In this document: positions 1-5,111 of the stretch, piece after piece
Position numbering within the stretch: position 1 is the first letter of the stretch
Layout: every line of letters starts with the position of its first letter
Origin: an uncultured Halieaceae bacterium
GTDB lineage: Bacteria > Pseudomonadota > Gammaproteobacteria > Pseudomonadales > Halieaceae
Reading direction: 5' to 3'
DNA length: 7,305 nt
NCBI GenBank assembly: GCA_913063005.1
Contig: CAJXZI010000097.1
Location: 1-7,305, forward strand
Notes under the pieces: generated by a model
The model's input: only the letters and a program-made list of their open reading frames with translations
What the model was told of the DNA's origin: nothing
Database searches by the model: none
Made by a program: the position numbers and the translations under genes

Positions 1-36
1 CCTCAAGTCCTCCACTCCTCACGCGCTACCGCCCTG
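1..36. other. Left-edge segment, no assignable gene
   Basis: This segment precedes the tandem array. Plus frame 2 reaches a TGA at 35-37, so it could be the last codons of a gene entering from the left. Plus frame 1 stays open from base 1 through the array to a TAA at 178-180. Too little sequence is present to choose between these or to name a product. In E. coli the gene beyond orn and a tRNA cluster is queG, convergent with orn, but nothing visible here confirms it. Confidence 0.2.
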
Positions 37-130
37 AAGCACCCAAGCACCCAAGCACCCAAGCACCCAAGCACCCAAGTACCCAAGTACCCAAGTACCC
101 AAGTACCCAAGTACCCAAGTACCCAAGTAC
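37..130. repeat. 8-bp tandem repeat array, two variant blocks
   Basis: Five perfect copies of AAGCACCC (starting at 37, 45, 53, 61, 69) are followed by six perfect copies of AAGTACCC (77, 85, 93, 101, 109, 117) and a partial copy, AAGTAC (125-130). The two variants differ by one C/T change and are sorted into pure blocks, as expected from slipped-strand expansion after a single substitution. No stop codon occurs inside the array in any of the six frames, and the unit length is not a multiple of three. It lies about 95 bp beyond the orn stop codon. No function is assigned. Confidence 0.97.
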
Positions 131-176
131 ATCAATTATGGCTGCGCCGCTACGCTAGCAACGAGACGGTTCGCTG

Positions 177-203
177 TTAACCAATTGGTTAATAATTAGC
201 CAA
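177..203. repeat. Alternating inverted repeats at the 3' side of orn
   Basis: Positions 177-192 are a perfect 16-bp palindrome, TTAACCAATTGGTTAA. After a TAA spacer comes TTAGCCAA (196-203), a one-mismatch copy of the left arm. The middle arm (185-192) can therefore pair either with the left arm or, across a 3-nt loop, with the right arm. Read as plus-strand RNA, the second option is an 8-bp stem with one U-G wobble. Read as orn mRNA it has one C-A mismatch. It begins about 20 bp beyond the orn stop and has no following U-tract, so it is not a standard intrinsic terminator. It may instead protect the orn mRNA end or bind a protein. Confidence 0.6.
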
Positions 204-224
204 CAAACAGTTACACAAAAGAAG

Positions 225-767
225 TTATTCGCTTCGTATTAAGTGTTCCCGGTAAAAACGTAACTCTTCGATCGATTCGCGAATGTCTGCCAATGCCTCA
301 TGCGCATTTTTTTTGGGGTGCGCAGGAAGGTCGGCACGCCAGTAAGAAGCGAGTAACTTCAACGTCGTCACATCGAGGTTTCTGTAGTGAAAAAACGCCT
401 CAAGCTCCGGCATATGTCTCGCCATGAAACGACGATCTTGGCCGATTGAGTTTCCGCACATGGGAGAGGTATTTGGCTCAACCCACTCCCTGAAGAACGC
501 CAGCGTCATTTCAGTGGCAGCTGCTTCATCTACTGAACTCGCCCGAACCCTCTCAACCAGGCCCGATTCACCATGCGTTCGGGTATTCCACTCATCCATC
601 CTTGCGAGCGTGGCGTCGCTCTGGTGGATCGCGATCACGGGCCCCTCCGCCAACACCTCCAAGTCTTTGGTGGTCACGATGCTGGCAATTTCAATCACGA
701 CGTCAGCGTCAGGGTCGAGGCCCGTCATCTCCATATCAACCCAAATTAGCCGCTGCTCGCTCTTCAT
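225..767 (-). CDS. orn: Oligoribonuclease Orn
   Basis: This 180-residue DEDDh 3'-5' exoribonuclease degrades 2-5 nt RNAs, and in many bacteria pGpG from c-di-GMP turnover, to mononucleotides in the cytoplasm. All catalytic positions are visible: D11 and E13 in WVDMEMTGLDP, D111 in GNSIGQDRRF, and H156 and D161 in the HEALADIRES stretch. The conserved LAEGP, HQSD and FHYRNLDVTTLK segments are also present, and length matches E. coli Orn (181 aa). The ATG at 767 is chosen over an in-frame GTG at 782 because the resulting N terminus aligns with the family and a GGAG lies 9 nt upstream. The gene is divergent from rsgA, a common gammaproteobacterial arrangement. An A8 run in the mRNA (314-307) lies just before H156. 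No clear promoter was recognised in the 67-bp gap. Confidence 0.97.
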   Translation of the reverse strand: MKSEQRLIWVDMEMTGLDPDADVVIEIASIVTTKDLEVLAEGPVIAIHQSDATLARMDEWNTRTHGESGLVERVRASSVDEAAATEMTLAFFREWVEPNTSPMCGNSIGQDRRFMARHMPELEAFFHYRNLDVTTLKLLASYWRADLPAHPKKNAHEALADIRESIEELRFYREHLIRSE

Positions 768-776
768 GAACCACCA

Positions 777-780
777 CTCC
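777..780 (-). promoter_or_regulatory. Ribosome binding site of orn
   Basis: GGAG on the minus strand is separated by 9 nt from the ATG at 767-765. It supports that ATG as the orn start rather than the in-frame GTG at 782, whose codon overlaps this motif. Confidence 0.6.
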
Positions 781-834
781 ACAAAAATAGTTAAATCCCC
801 AAACGGGACCGTTGCGACAGGTTACACTGAACGC

Positions 835-1806
835 ATGGCAAATCGGCGACTTACTGACAGACAGCGACGGCAAATTGAGCAAAATGCGAAAAAGCGCAGA
901 GAGAACTCGTTGCTGGGTGAGGGAGAAGATCTCGAGGGCATCATCATCGCCCGCTTCAGCAAAGCGGCAATCGTCATGGATGAGGACCATGAGGTACATC
1001 GCTGTCACCTGCGGCCAAACCTCGCTCATCTCGTGGCTGGAGATCGCGTTCTCTGGCAAAAAAACGAACAGGGCGCGGTGGTCTCGACACAACTCGAGCG
1101 TCAGTCAGAAATTAAACGTCCCGACGTCCGCGGGCAGCTCAAAGCTGTAGCGGCTAATGTCGATCTCATCATCATTGTGATCGCACCTGAGCCTGAACCC
1201 TTCGGTAATTTAATCGACCGCTATTTAGTCGCTGCCCATCTTGAAGGTATTGACACCGTTATTGCACTCAATAAGTCGGATCTAGTACCCGCCAATCCCG
1301 CGAGTCGAGAACTCATAAACCGCTATGAAGCGATTGGATACCCCATCATCGAAACCGGACCCGATGATGAATCGACAAAAGCGCTTAGCGATTTGCTGGG
1401 CAAGCAGACAGCGGTCTTTGTGGGACAAAGTGGCGTTGGCAAATCCTCGATGATCAACCGACTCATTCCCGACCAAGATCTCCGCGTTGGCGCGCTGTCC
1501 GAGAGCGTTCTGAAAGGCAAGCACACCACAACAACCACCGAGGTATTCCGAAGGCCGGAAGGCGGGCTCATCATCGACTCGCCGGGAATCCGCGAGTTTG
1601 GTCTGCAGCACGTCGCGGTCGAAGATGTCGCACCCGGGTTTAAAGACTTTCAGGCGTTTATTGACCGCTGCAAATACAGAGACTGCCGGCACCTAGTCGA
1701 GCAGGGATGTGCTGTGTTGTCTGCGCTAGAGCACGGTGCCATTTCGCAGGAGCGATATGAAAGTTTCGTGAATATCGTTAATGACATTGGCGAGAAATCG
1801 CACTGA
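835..1806 (+). CDS. rsgA: Ribosome small-subunit-dependent GTPase RsgA
   Basis: This 323-residue GTPase binds the 30S subunit late in assembly, checks the decoding centre and releases RbfA on GTP hydrolysis. The order seen is a basic N-terminal extension (1-25), an OB-fold (about 33-95), a circularly permuted GTPase domain and a C-terminal zinc-binding helical domain. Motifs run G4 NKSD (146-149), G1 GQSGVGKSS (197-205), a G2 threonine cluster (231-235) and G3 DSPG (248-251), the permuted order diagnostic of the family. Zinc ligands are C279, C284, H286 and C292. The frame is open upstream to 424, antisense to orn, but the start at 835 (MANRRLTDRQ) matches known RsgA N termini. The Shine-Dalgarno is weak. 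The downstream exported-protein gene begins 27 bp after the stop, so the two probably form an operon. Confidence 0.97.
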   Translation: MANRRLTDRQRRQIEQNAKKRRENSLLGEGEDLEGIIIARFSKAAIVMDEDHEVHRCHLRPNLAHLVAGDRVLWQKNEQGAVVSTQLERQSEIKRPDVRGQLKAVAANVDLIIIVIAPEPEPFGNLIDRYLVAAHLEGIDTVIALNKSDLVPANPASRELINRYEAIGYPIIETGPDDESTKALSDLLGKQTAVFVGQSGVGKSSMINRLIPDQDLRVGALSESVLKGKHTTTTTEVFRRPEGGLIIDSPGIREFGLQHVAVEDVAPGFKDFQAFIDRCKYRDCRHLVEQGCAVLSALEHGAISQERYESFVNIVNDIGEKSH

Positions 1807-1833
1807 TTCAATTTTTTATCATAGACTGACCGT

Positions 1834-2859
1834 ATGACGATCACTGGTGTGTCTCTCAAAGCGCCCCTCGCGCAATCATTACTAGCCGCACTCGCCACGT
1901 TCGCTATGATGGTGGCACCCGCGCAAGGCGAAGAGCCCGTCGAAGAGCCAGTTAAGACAGACGAGGACACAAAAACCCAAGCCCTCAACGAGGGGGGGAT
2001 GCAATCCCGTGCTTCAAGGTGGGTCGATTCAAGCCATCGCTTCGCCACTGATCAAACCATGGCCCTTACACGCTGGGTTGATAGTTTTTTTGGTGACGTC
2101 GAGGGTGATGCGGAAACTGCAGAGTCGCGACTCAGGGTGAAAGTCAGCAGTCAGTGGGATGAACGACTCCCAAACCAAAATCGGGTCACAGTCGGCGGGA
2201 AAATCGATCTGCCTAGACTCGCGAACCGCGTCGATCTCGTGTTTAGAGGTGATGACCCCGATGAACTTATTCGCGGCAACCAGAACGACCCATCGCAAAG
2301 TCAGGTCGGCATTCAAGTCAATTTAGACGAGAGTGACAGCGGGAAACATCGCACGGACCTCACCGTGGGTTTGTCGAGCTCAGGGCCAAAACCAGGCTTT
2401 AAATATCGCTATCACACCCTGTTTAACGAAAATACAGCGCTTCGATTCTCTCAGCGTGCTCAATATGATCTTGACGACGGGGCGTATGCCACAACGAAGC
2501 TCGACGTCGACTATCTGCTATCCGACACATCACTCCTGAGAACCCAAAACCGGATCTTAGTAGGGCGGGACGCCGAGGGTGCTGAGTGGTCAACAAATTT
2601 TGGCAGAGTACGACAGTGGACCGACGCAGACGGGTTTGAGCGAGCGTCTTTCCTGTACGTTGAAGTCCAAGGTCAGACTAAACCCCATAGCTATGTGAAC
2701 AACTATCAACTCGGTCTGCGCTTTAGAGCGCAAGCACTGCGTAAGTTTTTATTCTTTGAACTTGAGCCCACCTTTAATTATCGAATTGATGAGCCATACG
2801 CATCTAGAGAGGGTGCGTGGGCGATCGAGGCCCGCGTCGAGCTCCTTTTATTCGATTGA
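1834..2859 (+). CDS. Exported protein of unknown function, possibly a beta-barrel
   Basis: I do not recognise this 341-residue protein. Residues 1-32 form a signal peptide with one lysine, a hydrophobic core (about 12-30) and a likely cleavage after A30-Q31-G32. The mature protein begins with an acidic linker (about 33-46). RWVDS then occurs twice, at 62-66 and 80-84. From about residue 98 to the end the chain is rich in alternating polar/hydrophobic and aromatic segments separated by D/N/G turns, such as the stretches at 158-165, 187-196, 219-228 and 302-310. This resembles an outer-membrane beta-barrel, although the last residues are LLLFD rather than a terminal F or W. An acidic periplasmic beta-rich protein is the alternative. 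It follows rsgA by 27 bp with only a weak Shine-Dalgarno. A run of seven G (1992-1998) lies in the reading frame. Confidence 0.8.
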   Translation: MTITGVSLKAPLAQSLLAALATFAMMVAPAQGEEPVEEPVKTDEDTKTQALNEGGMQSRASRWVDSSHRFATDQTMALTRWVDSFFGDVEGDAETAESRLRVKVSSQWDERLPNQNRVTVGGKIDLPRLANRVDLVFRGDDPDELIRGNQNDPSQSQVGIQVNLDESDSGKHRTDLTVGLSSSGPKPGFKYRYHTLFNENTALRFSQRAQYDLDDGAYATTKLDVDYLLSDTSLLRTQNRILVGRDAEGAEWSTNFGRVRQWTDADGFERASFLYVEVQGQTKPHSYVNNYQLGLRFRAQALRKFLFFELEPTFNYRIDEPYASREGAWAIEARVELLLFD

Positions 2860-2888
2860 ACAGCCCTATGGAGAGAATGGGGCTGTTC
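2858..2888 (+). terminator. Hairpin at the end of the exported-protein gene
   Basis: GAACAGCCC (2858-2866) and GGGCTGTTC (2880-2888) form a perfect 9-bp stem with a 13-nt loop, extendable by one U-G and one A-U pair. The left arm overlaps the TGA stop at 2857-2859. The sequence after the stem is T/G/C-rich but has no clean U-tract, and none follows on the minus strand either. It may be an inefficient intrinsic terminator, a Rho-assisted end or an mRNA-stabilising stem between the two convergent genes. The rest of the 236-bp gap (2889-3095) holds short imperfect TTCTGGTTTTGA-like repeats near 2892-2950 and no gene that I can support. Confidence 0.4.
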
Positions 2889-3095
2889 TGCTTCTGGTTT
2901 TGATTCTGGTTGAGACGCTCGTATCGGATTTGTTTCTGATTTTGGACGCTTTCACTCACCTGGCGACATTAACACCGAACCCGGATAAGCCCTCCAGGGT
3001 GCAAATTTTGCCCATATTTAACATCGCTTCGGGGCGCACTCAGCTTCGAGAGGCGCCACCTTTGGGTGTGTTTGCTTTCAGCATCTCGCAAATCG

Positions 3096-4532
3096 TCACA
3101 AGTTCTCTTCAGCAAAGGCTGCAAGGCGCGATCTGACAATCCCGTTGATGTGCATGATCCCCGCGTGAGGATACGGCTTTGCACGTTCCACTAAATAGGT
3201 GAGTCCCGAGGTCAGTGGCGAGATGTATTTATTGTCGATCTGCGCAAGGTTCCCCAACACCACAATTTTTGAATCGGCACCCACCCTACTGATGATAGAT
3301 TTTAGCTGGAACTGCGTTAGTCCCTGGGATTCATCGATGATGATGTAGGCACCATTGAAAGAGCGACCACGCATAAAGTTCAATGATTTGAACTGAATAT
3401 TGGCACGCTCTTTCACATAATCGATGCTGCCAAAAGCGCACTCATCAGCCCCGTGCAAAATCTCAAGGTTGTCGTCAAAAGCAGCCAGCCACGGCGCCAT
3501 CTTCTCTTCTTCCGTCCCGGGCAAGAACCCGATTTCCTCGGCCATCGGTGGCGTCGACCGGGCAACAATTAGCTTGTTGTACTTCTTCTGTTCAAGGATC
3601 GCGTGCAGTCCATAGGCGAGCGCTAGTAATGTTTTTCCTGACCCGGCCGGACCGGTTAGCACCGTCATGTCGAGATCGTCGTTATCTAGCAGACGCATCG
3701 CCATCGCCTGCTCCAGATTTCTTGGGGCTAATCCCCAGAATCGTTGATTCATAAGATTGTCGCGGCTATCTACCGCCAAGTAGACATAATCCGCATCAAC
3801 GTGATCGACGAACGAAATAAAGCCATTGTCGTCGTATAAAAACTGATTGGGGTAGGCCTCAGGCAATTCGACGCGAGGAATACGATGCAAAGTGATGTTG
3901 TCTTCTCTGACCGTATCAACTTCTAAAATACCGTCCCAAAAATCACCGACACTCTTCTTGTAGCCAGTCGCCAGCAGGTCGATATCATCGAGCACACGGT
4001 CATGTCGATAATCCTCGACGTGCTCCAACCCCGACCCTTTGGCCTTGATGCGCATATTGATGTCTTTGGTTACCAGACAAACAAACTCATCGGGGTGCTC
4101 GCTCTGATATTTAAGCGCCACATTAATGATTCGATTGTCGTTTGCCTGATCTTGAGTGCTATCCAAGAACGGCACGTTGTCACTCGCGTCAAGTAGCTGG
4201 TCCGGGAAAATAGCGAGCCGCCCGAGGTCTCCCGAGAGTGTTGAGCCCGGGATATCAACGCCAGCTTGAATCGCTTGCGGTGAGGCGGACCCAACGACTT
4301 TATCGATCATCTGTATTGCGATGCGCGCCTCGCGACTCACTGACTTATCGCGCCTGTCTTTAATGTGATCAAGCTCTTCCAAAACCGTCATTGGAATCAC
4401 CACGCGGTGTTCCGCGAAAGCCGCAATGGCCGTTGGGTCATGCAACAGAACATTGGTATCGAGCACGTAAGTCTTCACTCCTGCGGGTGCGAGCTTAGAA
4501 AGGTCGTTTGGCAAGGTTACAGATTGCTGCAT
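3096..4532 (-). CDS. phoH2: PhoH2-type protein: PIN ribonuclease fused to PhoH ATPase
   Basis: This 478-residue cytoplasmic protein has two enzymatic domains. The N-terminal PIN domain (about 20-165) carries acidic residues expected of a metal-dependent RNase: D25 in LDTNVLL, E52/E53 in VLEELD, D132 in ANDNRI and D157 in VTKDIN. The C-terminal PhoH P-loop domain (about 265-478) has Walker A GPAGSGKT (294-301), Walker B IIIDE (397-401), a sensor-like GNLAQID (427-433) and the C-terminal VRSRL arginine segment. The architecture matches PhoH2/YlaK proteins. The mycobacterial versions are reported as sequence-specific RNA helicase/RNases. The start is supported by GGAG 5 nt upstream. A strong promoter-like sequence lies at 4801-4829, and an 80-codon ORF overlaps the start by 16 bp. 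The protein appears complete. Confidence 0.95.
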   Translation of the reverse strand: MQQSVTLPNDLSKLAPAGVKTYVLDTNVLLHDPTAIAAFAEHRVVIPMTVLEELDHIKDRRDKSVSREARIAIQMIDKVVGSASPQAIQAGVDIPGSTLSGDLGRLAIFPDQLLDASDNVPFLDSTQDQANDNRIINVALKYQSEHPDEFVCLVTKDINMRIKAKGSGLEHVEDYRHDRVLDDIDLLATGYKKSVGDFWDGILEVDTVREDNITLHRIPRVELPEAYPNQFLYDDNGFISFVDHVDADYVYLAVDSRDNLMNQRFWGLAPRNLEQAMAMRLLDNDDLDMTVLTGPAGSGKTLLALAYGLHAILEQKKYNKLIVARSTPPMAEEIGFLPGTEEEKMAPWLAAFDDNLEILHGADECAFGSIDYVKERANIQFKSLNFMRGRSFNGAYIIIDESQGLTQFQLKSIISRVGADSKIVVLGNLAQIDNKYISPLTSGLTYLVERAKPYPHAGIMHINGIVRSRLAAFAEENL

Positions 4533-4759
4533 AGGATCTCCGGGGACGGGATAGAAAAACGAGGACCTGCAACACCCACTTTTACACAGCCTCGCTCATG
4601 GCGCGCCGCAAACGCGTTCGCAGTCAGGTTATAGAGCTTATCGGCCTTGGTTTGAAAGTAGGGTTGCAGAAAATGCGGTAATCGAGAGCGGGACGCTACA
4701 ACGATATCGTAGCGTTGGTAGATGGAAGGAAACGTCAAGGGATCAGATCTCGGCGTCAT
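4517..4759 (-). CDS. Small ORF overlapping the phoH2 start, possible PhoAT-like partner
   Basis: This 80-codon ORF starts with ATG at 4759 and ends with TAA at 4519-4517, running 16 bp into phoH2 in another frame. The product is mildly basic, has no signal peptide or membrane segment, and contains a stretch rich in aromatic residues (about 13-44). I recognise no domain. It lies between the predicted phoH2 promoter and phoH2, so it would be transcribed. In mycobacteria a short gene, phoAT, overlaps phoH2 in this position and has been described as its antitoxin-like partner, but I see no specific sequence similarity. Against it: no good Shine-Dalgarno, and third-position G/C is only about 55% (44 of 80 codons). 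It may be a chance ORF in a long leader. Confidence 0.35.
   Translation of the reverse strand: MTPRSDPLTFPSIYQRYDIVVASRSRLPHFLQPYFQTKADKLYNLTANAFAARHERGCVKVGVAGPRFSIPSPEILCSNL
4538..4541 (-). promoter_or_regulatory. Ribosome binding site of phoH2
   Basis: GGAG on the minus strand lies 5 nt before the ATG at 4532-4530, supporting that start. It falls inside the overlapping upstream ORF (4517-4759), so ribosomes finishing that ORF would pass over it, which would permit translational coupling. Confidence 0.65.
4693..4715. repeat. Interrupted palindrome in the phoH2 leader
   Basis: ACGCTAC (4693-4699) and GTAGCGT (4709-4715) are perfect inverted copies with 9 nt between them. That spacer overlaps the perfect 10-bp palindrome ACGATATCGT (4701-4710). 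Removing the three bases CAA (4699-4701) would leave a perfect 20-bp palindrome. It lies inside the small ORF, about 160 nt before the phoH2 start. It could be an operator or an RNA hairpin with a bulge. Confidence 0.5.
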
Positions 4760-4800
4760 TACCAGTGTGTTGTCCTACTCTGTTCATTTCGGGCTCCCTC

Positions 4801-4829
4801 AGTAAAACCATGCCTGATCGGCATGTCAA
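4801..4829 (-). promoter_or_regulatory. Sigma70-type promoter for phoH2 (and the small ORF)
   Basis: On the minus strand there is a perfect -35 TTGACA (4829-4824), a 17-bp spacer, and a -10 TTTACT (4806-4801, four of six consensus). A-rich tracts upstream (about 4842-4865) resemble an UP element. The predicted start is near 4794, giving a leader of about 260 nt before phoH2. It is the best promoter match I found in the window. Confidence 0.65.
4809..4825. promoter_or_regulatory. Dyad operator candidate inside the phoH2 promoter spacer
   Basis: CATGCC (4809-4814) and GGCATG (4820-4825) form a perfect 6+6 inverted repeat around a 5-bp centre. It fills the spacer between -10 and -35 and includes the last two bases of the -35. 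A repressor bound here would block RNA polymerase. A MerR-type activator usually needs a 19-20 bp spacer, so repression fits the 17-bp spacer better. The regulator is unknown. Confidence 0.45.
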
Positions 4830-4891
4830 TCTGCACTCCCGTTTTTTTACGTGACGTTTTTGTTGCCGATAAAAGCGTGAAAAATCGCCGA

Positions 4892-4918
4892 CTGTCAGCT
4901 ACGATTTACCTCTAGAAT
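4892..4918 (+). promoter_or_regulatory. Weak candidate promoter for the RNase II-like gene
   Basis: TAGAAT (4913-4918) matches the -10 consensus at five of six positions. The best -35 is CTGTCA (4892-4897), four of six, at a short 15-bp spacing. If used, it would give a leader of nearly 190 nt. Other poor candidates exist in this region, so this is tentative. Confidence 0.25.
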
Positions 4919-4941
4919 GTCGGTGTGACGTCGCGAGGCAC

Positions 4942-4974
4942 GTACGACAAAGGTAAAGCACACGTAAAGCAACA
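4942..4974. repeat. Three 11-bp direct repeats upstream of the RNase II-like gene
   Basis: Units begin at 4942 (GTACGACAAAG), 4953 (GTAAAGCACAC) and 4964 (GTAAAGCAACA). The last two share a perfect GTAAAGCA, and the first matches it at five of eight bases. The 11-bp period puts the copies on the same helix face, as for a tandemly bound response regulator. They lie just downstream of the candidate -10 at 4913-4918. The remaining bases to 5111 show no other feature that I can support. Confidence 0.45.
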
Positions 4975-5111
4975 GACGCTATCGACGAAGCGGTATGACT
5001 GCTGAAAAGTTAGTGCTGGTATGCAACAGAATACCCGGGCGGATTCTGTGAAAGCTTACGAAACATCGTAACGGCAATGCCCATAAGCAATAGCAAGAGA
5101 CTCACCCGCAA

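Noticed and set aside
768..782. GTG start five codons upstream for orn
   Set aside because: The extra residues MEWWF have no counterpart in Orn, and the GGAG motif that serves the ATG at 767 overlaps this start.
424..834. A 137-codon in-frame extension upstream of rsgA, antisense to orn
   Set aside because: It runs antisense through orn and past its start. RsgA homologues begin at the MANRRLTDRQ-type N terminus, so the true start is 835.
2756..3136. 126-codon plus-strand ORF spanning the convergent gap
   Set aside because: It overlaps the ends of two well-supported genes in other frames and has no ribosome binding site or domain. The hydrophobic run arises from T-rich intergenic DNA.
4743..4787. 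14-codon leader peptide after the phoH2 promoter
   Set aside because: The ATG would lie only about 7 nt from the predicted transcription start and its GAGGGAG would be largely untranscribed; no attenuator-like structure follows.
4892..4909. Pho box (CTGTCA followed by a second copy 11 bp on)
   Set aside because: CTGTCA occurs once, but the sequence 11 bp downstream does not match. The phoH name is not by itself evidence for PhoB control here.
4715..4915. 66-codon plus-strand ORF in the phoH2/rnb intergenic region
   Set aside because: It runs antisense across the predicted phoH2 promoter and has no ribosome binding site or recognisable composition; most likely chance.
4995..5051. 18-codon upstream ORF before the RNase II-like gene
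   Set aside because: It has only a weak GAAG and ends 60 bp before the gene, with no codon pattern or hairpin suggesting attenuation.
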